NCBI GenBank assembly: GCA_910591455.2
Contig: OU342804.1
Location: 20,238,484-20,302,483 of the forward strand
Source of the DNA: Pholis gunnellus
Taxonomy: Eukaryota; Chordata; Actinopteri; Perciformes; Pholidae
DNA: 64,000 nt
Reading direction: 5' to 3'
Part shown: piece after piece, positions 48,461 through 60,300 of the stretch
Layout of the letters: each line of letters starts with the position of its first letter
Numbering within the stretch: position 1 is the first letter of the stretch
Made by a program: the position numbers and the translations under genes
The notes under the pieces: model-generated
The model's input: only the letters and a program-made list of their open reading frames with translations
Database searches by the model: none
What the model was told of the DNA's origin: nothing

Positions 48461-48500
48461 GCTCGGCTAGACTCTAGCCCCTGCGACCCATGTGTATAGA
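48461..48500 (+). repeat. SINE-like 3' fragment
   Basis: gctcggctagactctagccc and ctgcgaccca match the tail of the element whose 5' part is seen at 58.6 kb. Confidence 0.5.
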
Positions 48501-51500
48501 AATATGGAGGTAAAAACAGCAAGAAGGCATCCAAAATGAATGTAAATTGTTTGAATAAAAGATTTTTGTATCTGCAGCAGATTTCCGAAAGACACTCAAC
48601 TTGACCCTGTGTGTTTTTAAAGCTTTTTCCTTCAGTATAAAGTTGTCATGTTGTGCATTTCACTATCGGTTTTCAACTGTGCCTTAACTCCAAAATGTCA
48701 AAACTTGATTGTGCCCAGGAAACCCTATACTTAGCAATGCTTTTAAAGAAAACACAAAAACACTTTTGGTGCTCATAGTGCACCCAGTTCACTCATCCTT
48801 CCATAACATGATATCTGATGTCAGTTACAAAATCTTCTGCTGGACTTCAAAGCTGGAAATACGGTAAACTCATATTTCAGCACCTAATATTGTGCTTATA
48901 CTCACCACAGAGCGTGTAGTTGGGCTAATTCAGTTAGCCCAAACCTCTTCCAGCCAAGGCTCTGAAGTTTTACACATGTACCTGGTATGTTGTGAAATTG
49001 CAAACACTTTTATGTCTGTCTGTCTATCAAACTTTATAATGCTCTGATTTCTACCCCACTGGCAGTGTCTTTTAATTAGATTATACTGGAGGAATAACCA
49101 GGGTTCAGAATGCCAATTTGTGTCCCAGACGGTGTAAAATTTGCTGTTACACTGCCGCCAAAGCGAGCAGGTTAGAGCAGACAAGGTCCTCAGGCAAAGA
49201 GCAGCTGACTGCTCCCTAAGAGTTTCTCTCCCTCTCTTTTACCTATCTCTTCTCTCTCTCTAGTCAGAAATTAGAGGCATGAAAGGATAAATAAACATCT
49301 TATTCAAAAGTCCGACAATCGAAGTAAAATACCAACGTTTTCTCACAGATGTTGTCTCCAGGGTAGGACTTTCTACACTGTAGAGAACAGTGATGTTGGC
49401 AAGCAATGAAAGCAAGTGTAGTGTATGTGCTGTATATTGAAACTGACATTGTGTGTTCACTCAGTCATTATACTGATTTATGACTGAGCAAAAGGTCAAC
49501 CAAGTGTCTACAGCTGGGTGCAAAACCAAATGATAAGAACATTTATTTCACCCAGTATTTTGCCATTTGTGGATTTGTGCCAATTATGATAATTGTCGAA
49601 GCATAATTTGAAAATACTATATGCTTGTAACAATCCGGCTTTTTTTATTCAGTAATATATAATTTAGATTGAAAATACTAACCCTGTGTTTAAAGAACAT
49701 AGCCAATGAAAACAGCAAAGTGAACAGCTGCAGGTAATTAGAGCTGGCCCAGGAATGGCCAGGGAGTCAAAGTAAACATGGATGGTTTCCACAATCAACA
49801 ACATTTACAAATGCTGAAGAAGGAAGCTACTGAATTTGTGAAGAATGTGCAGTGGGAATGGAAAGCATAGAAGCATGAAGCCAGCAGATGTTGAAAATTA
49901 AATACATGCGGCATGTGGCTAACAGGACTGTGGGCTTATTCTTCTGATGGTGGACCCAGGAGTTCTCGCGGGCTAGAGGACAGCTGTTCCGGGTTAATAC
50001 TTACAGGTTTACATCCAGCCAGCCATAGCTAAGATTTTTTTTTTTTTAAATGGATTTCCTTCAGGGGAAACTGACTTTAGTTTTGTTGCATATCTATGGG
50101 CTGTTACTGTTGTTTTCAACAGTACACATATCAAATCGTATTCCTTTAAATTGGCCAGGACTCAGGAGTTTGCAATAGAGCACAATTGGCTGATTGACTT
50201 TAAATGGTTGGATGAAACCAAACTCTTAAAGACTTGTGGCCCCAGAGAGCTCGGGTAGTTTCAGGCAAAGCCCTGAAACATTTTAGTCTAAGTGCCAACT
50301 GGTTCTACTTTAAATGGCTGAAAAGACTTCTAGGTGATTGGCAGAAGGAACTCAGCTGGCGCTGACACAAACAAAGCACTATATCGATTTCTTTCTGTTC
50401 TGTGGAGTAAACAAACAAACAACTTATGCAACAGTCCTCAACAGGTCAGCCTTGAGAAAAGTGTTGCTCTATAATAAGTAACGTAGCAACATTTCACAAT
50501 ACAACCTTGAACCAGTCCTTTTTATGGCCTGCAGACATATGATAGATTTGTATTTGTAACATCAAAGAACTTGAAATAGAAGAATGTTGTCCTTTTGGCA
50601 GCTGAGATTCTTTGGTGAAAATCTTTGCCATAGTACAATAAATTCAATAGACTTTGTCTCTTTTGAATTATAGCCTCTTAAATTTAGATATATTCTTTTG
50701 TATTCATATTTCTGACCTTTGGACATAGTACAGCAATGGCGTCGCTGAGAGTTGGAGTTACCAAATATAATGCATTGTGTTAAGTCTGTCTCTGTGTGGC
50801 ATCCGTTAACTCTATATTAGCACACTGGCTAGGCAGCCAGAGTGTGGTTCTTCCTTCTCCAGCTTCCTTTAAAACAACCATACTCTGTTTATTTGAAATA
50901 GCTGCCTGAAATTTTATAGTCAGGCACTCTGCCTCTCTTGGCTCTTTGGCTGTTGCAACAGAAACATGTCAGCAGTGTTTGAACTGCAGTGTCGTAAATT
51001 ATTTGCACTAATCCGTGTAGATATTCGTTCTGACTCATGAAGCAATGGGTGATTTTAGGCTGGAGAGCCAGCAAGTCACAACTTCACAGAAATGAAGTTT
51101 AACATTTGCTTTTTGTTTAGCCCCACAGCTTGTAGAAAGAAAATATGGCTTTCACAGGGAGAGAAAGCATTTCATTAGAACGAAAAAAAACACTCGGTGC
51201 CTATTCATTTCACTGTCAATATTTCAAATGTTCACTAATGTGCATAGGTTATTCTTTATAGCACTGCTTCTGTTTTTCTGTCTCAGTTCTATATGACATG
51301 TTCTTGGAACCGATCAAAGAAAATAGTCTTTAAGTATCTGGGGGTAGAAAATGTCAGAATAAATGTAACCTGAAACCATTTACTGATGTACAACATGTTT
51401 TGTTTGTGCTATTTAATTAGATTTTTGAAAGTACTAGTGTTTGTATTCTGATTTTAGAGTTGCATGTTAGAGTAAACCCTGATGGATTACCATAAGTGCC

Positions 51501-54500
51501 AATAAGTGAAAGTGATTAAGTACTTACACCTATGTTCTAGGCTTCTGTCCTTCACCCATTATCTACCCGTGCATGTCGGACTCATGGCAGCGTGTCAACT
51601 TTACCCTCCCGGCTTCTAACCCCTTTAACTTCTATCACACCTCCACCCGTCTGCCCAGGTGTGTCTGTTCAGTCACCCCGCTAATGACTGCAGGTTGGGT
51701 AGTTTATTATTACTTAATCGCTGCCGTCGGCTTCCATCAGGGTTTAAAATGAATGTTGCCAGCTGTTTCCCCGCTCTCATTAATTCTCTGCTATTCTGAC
51801 TGTCTTTTTCTCTCTTTCCTTGTCAGATTTCCACATGCAGTGGCCTCATGGTGGTGGTCAAGCTCCTTCAGTGGTGAGTACTTTACTGTACAACTAAACT
51901 GTGGACTCAGCCAACAAGTTCTTAAAATTCTCTGAAATTGCGGTGAAAAAGTCCAGCACACTACAGCACAGATGAAAGGGAGGAAATTGTGTAGTGTCTC
52001 ATTTGGTTGGGTTATATCATAGGTTTTACTTTGCAAAGACAGGGCTAGATGTGTCAGATAAGATGGTGCACATTCGCCCCAACTGCTCCCCTGTGGATCC
52101 AGTCACGGTGAAATATACATTATATATCTCATGTTAAATCACGTTTAAATGTGGTAGGGTTGGGGGAATGGTCAAATCTCAATTTAAAGAAGTGATGTTT
52201 TTTTGTGGCCGGGGGGATGTTGGACAAAGTTGAAGCCCTCCTTCTCCCCGGAGGTGGGCTAGGAATCATTAGTTTTAGTTTTTGAAGTGTTTGGCCTTTT
52301 GATGTTCCTATGTTCTCTTTAGGCAGCCTGGCCTGAAGGATATTTAATATCACCCCTACAAATTTCCAGTTAGGAATAATTTGAACTGAGCATCTGTCAA
52401 AGAAACAGCCATTTAAATACATTGGTCATGGTTAAAGAGGCATAAAATGAGGCCAGATTAGACAGAGCACCTTTTTCTGAAGGCTGGGCCTGGTCGAGTC
52501 GGGGCCAACCTGGGGCACAGGGACCCAGCAAAACTGCTCCTGCTTCCAATTCATTAAGTATAACTATCTAACGCGGCTGGGATTCAAACTCTCCCCTGGC
52601 TTCCCTCCTCATGGCCAGCCATGCTTGATTCTGCCACTGTGGCATGGCAGGGATTGTTTTAGGGTTTCAGTTACTTGATATTTTATTTATGAATGTTCAG
52701 GGGAGGTGGGACTAGATTATATTTCTCTCTGTCTCTGATGCTCTGAGCATCAGGGGACTGCTGTATCCCCAGTGTCCTCACTTCAAACATTCCTCTTCTG
52801 TTTCCACTTGGGTGTGCAGGAGAACCTTTATCAGTGTATGCAATCTTAGATTATGTCTTCTAAGCCAGAGAATCTTGAAAGAGCATGCATTACGTCCTAT
52901 GAAAGAAGCTGTCTGTGCCTAAAGCAACTGACTGGGCCTGTCTCAAAAATGTTCAGCTTTTCTTCTCTCCATCAACTAAAACAAAGGCACACACTCTGAA
53001 CTGCAGAAAGATGCGTTATGGGACAAAACAACTGAAGATGATGAAATGAATGTTAATGATTTAATTTTTTTTGTGTCAAGGTGTCAAGGTGAAACATCTT
53101 TTCATAGTCTCTCCCATCGCTCCTGCGTTAGGGTGTCTACAAATAAAGACGACTTGCGTGAGCAGAACACATCAGACACTATCTTTACAGGGGGAAATAA
53201 ACAACGCATTAGTTCCACGTTGACTTTGAACAGAAACAGAGGGAGGAAGAGGAGAGGTTGGAGGAAGTGCACGGCAGGAGGGAAGCTCATGCTCTCTCTC
53301 TTTCTGTCATCCAAAGTTTCTTGCACTGTCATGCCATGTGATATAGATTAACTGCAACTCTTTTTCTTACCATTTCATATTCATTCAAATTCTGTCTTCA
53401 TTTTTGCAAACTACAAAGACTAGCTAATACGTTTCAATGAGAGGCAAGCATTTCAGCTCTTGTGAGGATTATCTAGAAAAACAAGTCAAGAGTTCATCTC
53501 TGTCAATGATACAGGCCTTAAGCCTGAGACTACCAATGTGATCCATCCAGTTATTTCCTAGAAATTGGATATGCTGTAGTAGTTATGGCCCTACATTGAC
53601 ATAAATGTATACCATTACAATAAAGTTAATAGAATTTGGAAAGAAAAACTAGATTTTATATCATCAACTTTTTTGACATCATGAAACGGATTTCTTTTTT
53701 TCAACAATGATTTGTAAAATGACATCATCCTGCCATTTGGGGCGTCCGATCAGAAAATGCTGGCAGATGTCGTTGTAGAGGGCATGAACAAACAACGTAT
53801 CTTGTCATTTCATTTGGAGCATTTATTGGATAATCCATAATCCCATTCCACTATCACAACCTACAAAAGCATTGAACAACTCCACATTCACGTCAGGATT
53901 TGTGAGTCTTTTTCCTCCTCGTTGACATGGTTAACCTTATTCTATCACACAATAGCACCGATGCAATTAACCCTAAGAATGTAAGCCTTAAGTGTTAATT
54001 GTCTAAAAATAGTTATCTCCATGGTACTGTAAATAGATCACCTAAGGTCTGTAATCATTAATGAATAGTGTGTGGAAATTCTAATCTTCTACCAAAAGAC
54101 TGCCAATGACGGTGATCATTTACGTTGCACAAGACGGGTTTCTGCACTCTTCTGATCCTTGTTTTTTTTACCTAAACTCTGGGTATAGTACAGATGTTCA
54201 TTTTTTTTTCTGGATACTCCACTATGTCAAGCTGACAGAGGTATAGATGTAAAAATGGTTTTGTAACAATTTTATAACATCATGAGATCCTCTAATATAA
54301 GTCTGTATAAGTCTGCCTCATCAATTTAGAGCCTTCTGTAGGTTTAACTGTTGGTTGCTGATGTTTTGGTTCAACCAAGATGACTCGTCTTGTAGTTTTG
54401 TATTTTATTTTAAGTAAAGATTTTCATTTTGCTCGAGCAAAACGTATTTAATTGTGCCAAATGAGGAAATTGTCAGTGTGTTTGATGTAAGGACATGCTG

Positions 54501-57500
54501 CCACTGCACACGTTCATGTTCGATTGGGTGTTAAATAACTAGATAACTGGGAGTAGTTAATCGGTGTGAAGTTGTAACTTTGTCCTCTCTACCTTGGCTT
54601 GTCCTGGTGGTGGGAGGAGACGGTGTCGGAGGTGAATGTGCTGTAAGTGTGGAACTGCTGTGGAATAGGCTGTCGGGGTTCATTAGCCCAAGCCATCTCT
54701 ATCTCAGGAGGAATGTGGCTAGTGGTTTAAAACCAATTTCCATTACCTGCCTTCATTTTATTAACTTCCGTACCATTACCAGGGAGCTTCCCTTTGACAG
54801 TTGTTCCTCTTCACTGTCTTGTACTTCTAAGAGATCCCTGTGGGAGCAAGGTTGTGAAACCTCACTTATCCTGTACTCTGTGTTCCCTTTAATCACCAGA
54901 CACTGTGCCTTTTGCCAAAAGTGTGTCAGTCTCAGATTCTAGATGTGAAGGCTCTGCTTGAACCTCCTTGACATACACACTTACAGTGGGATATGAGCTG
55001 ACACAAGTATCCAGACAAAACCATAGTTTACCCTCAGTGGATCTCGGATCAGCTGTACAGGAAAATTCTGTGGTTACATGAGTAAGGTCCTTTTTAAAAG
55101 TTCAAAACAGGTGTCCCAGCCTAGTTTGAATTGTCACTAGCTGCTGACTTTTGAGTCAGACATATTGTGTTGGCATAATCCTGTGGGAGCCGGGGATGTG
55201 TGGTAAATAGTAACTGTGATATCTGTCTACGCCATGACCCCAGTCTACCAACGCTGATTAGATCTGTTGGGAGCGTTTGTCCATGAATAAGATGGGCTTT
55301 TCTTGCAGCCCTGAGTGAAGAAAAAGTGTATGAAGCTTGCGAGACGCCCCTCTTCGTGACTGCCACTTGGGAGCACAGGAAAATGGAGGAGGAGGTGAAA
55401 GGCCAGGTGTCTGCCACAGAATTTAATTAGAAAGACAGGATGCTTTGTCCTCTGTAAAGTTGCTTCAGGCTTTCTTTAATTGCCCCATTCCCAATTTCTT
55501 CCAGCAGTCCCTTCTTTAAAGTTCATTCGTATTCATTGTGCATCAGCATTTGAATGTTGATTTCAAGGATATTTTACTTTACTGTACCTCAAACTCTTTT
55601 TTTTATCTATTAGCCAAATCTTATTACTGCTTAAATGTAGACGGGATACATTTCTAATAGCTCCCTTGAAAAATGTGTCGTCCTGTTGCAAATGTTGCAG
55701 TTGAAGCCACTTTAGCGTACCTGATGAGATCAGTAATTGACTGGGCTGATTAACTTACTAGCGATATGGAGGGTTACAGGATTAATAGGGACTCAAGAGA
55801 CAGAGAGACCTCGACCCGATAAAACATGATGATAAGGTTGTGCACACTATGGAATCTTTTTAGGGATCCTCTATCCCTTTGGTATTGTGGAAAAATAAAA
55901 GAGAGGGATGCACAAGAATCAAGCACAAGCTCAGGCCCTAGTTCTGTACAGTTCACAGCAACTGACTTAATAAGAAGAATTTTGAGATCGAACATGGATT
56001 GATTTAACATTTAAAGAAATCCATCTGGGGAATTCGAGCTGAAGTTTAGGTTTTAGGCAATTAACTGTTACATTTTCATGATTCATATGATGGTGTTGCC
56101 AAATATGTTAATAATGTAAGAATACTTTTAAAAGAAAGCAAATTGCTTTTTTGAGGTCTTTTCTCACCCCAAGCCTTGAGCTTTATCAGCAGTGTTTAGC
56201 CCAGTTACCAGCATTTAAGAAAAGAAAGCTGAGATTAACCCCAGCAATAACACTGACCACCATTCATTAAAACTGTAATCATGCGTAAAATGAGATTGAT
56301 AGAAATTCTTCTAAAAGGTTGAGAAAATGGAATAGAAAAGGAATTATATATCCTGATACAGGATTTAATAGACAGAAAGTTAATTCAGCTACTTTCAAAA
56401 TATGGTAAGGCGAAGAAATCCTCCTGGGCAAATTATAGACCTCTCCACCGTCATCACCACATTTCTAACGGGAGACAGGGGTTATGCCCCCTCTAGCGCA
56501 CACATATACACACTCCTTACCTGCTCTGCAAACTGCATACACACATACACCAACACATATTCCGCTCTGCAACATAATATCTGGTTTATCTAGTTGCTGG
56601 GAATAGTTAAATCCTTCATGGGGGAAGCACTCTGTTGGTAGGATTACCGTAGTATATGCCAGCCATTTCTCTCCTTATTATCACATTTTTTTCTCAACAG
56701 GCGAGTTTAAGGCCAGTGTTTTAATGTTCAGCTCCATTCAATCCCTAGCTTTTACACTGGATAAAATATTTATTTTAGTTAATCACTTAAGTATCCCGCT
56801 GAGCTCAATATCTTCAGTAGTCGGTAACAGGATTATGTGTATGATGGGTGAAAGTCAGGGCATAAACATACATTTGATATATATGGCATTAAATAACTTT
56901 CCAAAGTAATTTTTTACTTTAAAACACCCTTGGCTGACAGCTGTAGTCTGTCCATTTCACCAGCTCTGTCTGGCATACATTTGGAATACATCTTTTACAC
57001 TTGGACCCTAAAATGAAATGTTTTTCATCCCTTTTTAAAGACAAACAAATGCCTTACTGAGCATCAATACATATGTCAGAAAAGACATACAAATTAATGT
57101 CATATAACATCGTTGCTGTGCCCGTTTTTCCTGTGCTTGGTTTTCTTTATTCACTTTTTCCACAGCTTTGGTCCCCCCTGCAGAGTTCACTAAAGAGTGA
57201 ACTCTGTACCTGCTGTTTTAAAGGTTCATTGTGAACTTACGACCAAGGCTGACACCTGTGGAACCCTGCCTTTGATTGATTGTTGAGACCATTGATCTAA
57301 TTTTGCAACCTTTTGAATTTCTCCTCTGCATCCTTCCTTTTCTTGTATGGCGTGGAGTAAACCTAATTTCCGTGTGCCTCATGCAGGGCTTTGCTCTGCA
57401 AGGTGGAAAAACCGAGTGAATAAATAAATAAAGTAACTAAAGAAACAGGTCTTTCACAGCGGCACAGAGATTTTTATAGACTGGGTCAATTAGATTTGTC

Positions 57501-57929
57501 TTATTTGGAACGATGGGGCTCTGTAACTCAATAAGAGGTAATGTGGTTGAAAAGGCCTCTCACTGTGCGGCCATTAGGTGAGAGAATGTTACTATGGGAG
57601 TATTAACATGCAGGGATTACAGAGGCATACGACTGGTCTGAGCCAATTAGAATCAAGAGCTGCCTAGAAAGCGGGGATGTGGGTGGGCATCCTGGACTAC
57701 CAAGTCTTGCTGCGAGAGATAGAGAGGACATCACAGCCAGGGCTTGATGGAAACCAGTAGTGTTTCAGAGAGGAGCGGAGACACACTGGCCTTTAGTTTT
57801 AGCATGGCAGAGCAACAACCCAGGAGAAAGTATTCATTCTAATACCACGCCTGGCCAATTAATTGTTTTCTCTTATTGCATTAATACTATAAAATGGTGC
57901 TTACTTTGGGAATAGATACATTTCGACTA
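48501..57929. other. intergenic, no gene firmly seen
   Basis: About 9.4 kb. The longest open frame (54583-54942) starts at TTG and has no recognisable domain. A small exon-like unit with strong splice signals is at 51827-51873. The stretch 57450-57880 is repeat-free and a candidate conserved element. Confidence 0.5.
57181..57206. repeat. perfect 11-bp inverted repeat, 4-nt loop
   Basis: CAGAGTTCACT (57181-57191), aaag, AGTGAACTCTG (57196-57206). It is either a hairpin or a palindromic binding site. Confidence 0.92.
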
Positions 57930-58470
57930 AAAATAATAAAAACTTAATTTATGTAGGACCTTTTCAAAAACAGAGTTTACAAATTGATTTTACAGACAAA
58001 CAAAGCTAAAGCAAGGGAATATAACAGAAAGCCCAACAGAAGCAAGACAAAATGACGACATCACGTAAAAACCAGTCTAAGTTTTAGGAATGATTGAAAA
58101 GAGATCACAGATTCTTCGAGCCTTATCTCCTCAGGCAGGTCGTGATATCAAAAGCACGGCCACCTTTACTTTTTGAGCCTCGACTTTGGAACACCCAGAA
58201 AGGCCTCACCTGAGGATCTAAGGTTGTGAGCTGGCTCATACGTGGTCAACATTTCTGTTGTATAGCTTGGGGCCAGACATGCTCTAAATTAGTAAAATGA
58301 TGTGATGTTGTCTGTTAAAAGCAGTGATAGCCTGCTGCATTCTAGTTGAAGTTACAGAAATAAAGTATTGAGAAGATAGAAGCCTGAAGGACTTTTGCCA
58401 GGTCAGCGTGTGAGAGGATTGGTTTAATTTTTTTATTTGAAGAAAGCAGGACTCGACAACTTTTGTCATT
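57930..58470 (+). repeat. long dispersed teleost repeat, degenerate
   Basis: In order: cttaatttatgtaggacctttt, tctcctcaggcag, gactttggaacacccagaaaggcc, cttggggccagacatg, cctgctgcattctagttgaa and cagaaataaagtattgagaag. These are degenerate versions of segments I know from one widespread fish repeat. No coding capacity remains. Confidence 0.6.
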
Positions 58471-58589
58471 TGTGGTTTGAAACTTAAACCTGATTCAAAT
58501 TTGTTGCCTTATAGCCTTTACTCTATTTGTGAAAAAGTTAAAAAACTGTATATGTCTTGTGAGGCATCAATAAAATCACAGGGAGAGGG

Positions 58590-58850
58590 GTGACGACCAA
58601 GTCGATTGGTAGCATCCCCGGCTGTATGTTGGAGCTAGCAATGTCACCTCACAGCAGGGGGGGCCCGGGTTCGATTCCGGCCTCGACGGCACTTCTGTGA
58701 GTTTGGATGTTCTCCCCATGGCAGTGTGGGTTTTCTCCGCGTTCTCCAGCTTCCACAGTCTAAATGCATCTTAGGTTAACTGATGCCCGTAGGTGGGAAT
58801 GTGGGTGTTAATGGTTGTCTCTTATATGCCCCGTGATAGTCTGTAGTTGC
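58590..58850 (+). mobile_element. tRNA-derived SINE-like element
   Basis: A near-canonical RNA polymerase III B box GGTTCGATTCC lies at 58668-58678, preceded by a degraded A-box region. It is followed by gatgttctccccatg, gtgggttttctccgcg, ttccacagtctaaatgc and taggtgggaatgtgggtgtt, a widespread fish element. The copy is diverged and has lost its 3' end. Confidence 0.75.
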
Positions 58851-59933
58851 TTCCTTATTTGATAAGTTTCTGCATAAACACTGAAAGAACACAGGCTTAT
58901 TTCCTGCCTGTCGGCTGTATTTCCTCCGCTAAATGTTCTCTTCTCCAAACAGCCATCCAACAGTCCATCGTTTTGCGTGTGTCTGACAAAGAGAGAGAGG
59001 CACTTCCTTATCTGAACTCAGATGTGTCACTTGCTATGTCGGAGAAGGGTGGAAACACAGAGTGCCTCAGGACATTGTAACAAAGTCCCTTGTGCCACCA
59101 GCCCCCCTGACACAATTACCCACTCATGTCTAATTGGCATTTGAGGCTTCTCTGCTTGATCGACCATGGCCACATCAGCATGAAGTGGCAGGGCAGCGTT
59201 TTCCAAGCTGTGACTTAACTGGTATCACGCTTTGTTACTCTTCTAGCTGCTTACATAATTTGCTGATGTAAATTTACTCTGCCTAATTAACATCGTCAGC
59301 CTCTCATTTAATCTGAACAGACATGGGATGCATCCGGTCCCTGGTGCTACTGTCCGTTTTGCTGACTTGTGAGTGGCAGTGCCTAGGCCTGTCTGTTGAC
59401 TGCAGTGCTGGAGTCTATGCGACTTGGTTGAATAAATCCATTACTCAGTACATACACAACTCGGCCTTGGCGTGTTGAGTCGACCGGAGGGGCTGGGCAT
59501 GAAACTAACTTTCCAGAACTGTCCTGAATTAAAAAATTAAGTTCATCTCAGTTGTTGGTTGATTGAAACTGAGCACTTAACTTGAGAATGGTTTAGACGA
59601 TGGTGCATAGACACAGCTCTGACTGACGGGCCTCGCTGTGGAGAAGAGCTGTGTGATATTTGAGGTGACAGCACTACAGACAAATAATCATATCATACTC
59701 CCAATTAGAGTCCCTTTCTCTACTTTATAGTCCTTGCAATGCTTAATGGCCTGTTCCCACAGAACCGTCTCTGGATGCCTACACAGTCATCATTATCCAA
59801 CCAGATCTCCTGTGTTAATAAATGACAAGCGTCTGGAATATTGATTTGTTAACCTTCAAAGTGGCGCCATAGAATGTAGACGGCAGACTTATTTGAATTA
59901 ACAAATGTAGGAGAATATGAGACTCTGACTCTG

Positions 59934-59936
<3 letters not shown>

Positions 59937-59976
<40 letters not shown>
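59937..59976 (+). repeat. (GT)20 microsatellite
   Basis: Uninterrupted 40-nt GT run. Confidence 0.97.
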
Positions 59977-59979
<3 letters not shown>

Positions 59980-60268
59980 TCCACATGTAAGGATCGATCT
60001 GGAGTTGTGATTTGCGATTCTGAACTGCTTTTATTGTTATTTCAAAGCTTGTCAGGGCAGAGACAACAACGAGCAGTTATTGTGATTCTGTGGTGGATGT
60101 CCAATGGTTGGGTTGTACAAACAGTGGTTGAAGCTAAAGCAAAGGCTGCAGCTGGAGAGAGCTGGCCTGATATGTACCAAGCCACCCACTCATTCAGCCA
60201 GTCAGGATATTAGATCAGACTGGTGGTTTTGTAATGGTGGCAGGGTCAGTGAGCATCTCATTCGCATA

Positions 60269-60300
60269 CCCCCCCCCACCCCCCGCCCCCCCGCCCCCCG
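60269..60300 (+). repeat. C-rich tract with G-quadruplex potential on the minus strand
   Basis: Four runs of six or more C separated by single A or G bases. The complementary strand has four long G runs with one-nucleotide loops. Confidence 0.9.

Noticed and set aside
54580..54942. The longest open frame in the right half (120 codons).
   Set aside because: It begins at TTG, has no upstream exon signals that I can see, and its peptide resembles nothing I know.
58668..58678. A possible tRNA gene (perfect B box).
   Set aside because: No cloverleaf can be formed around it, and the flanks match a SINE-like repeat.
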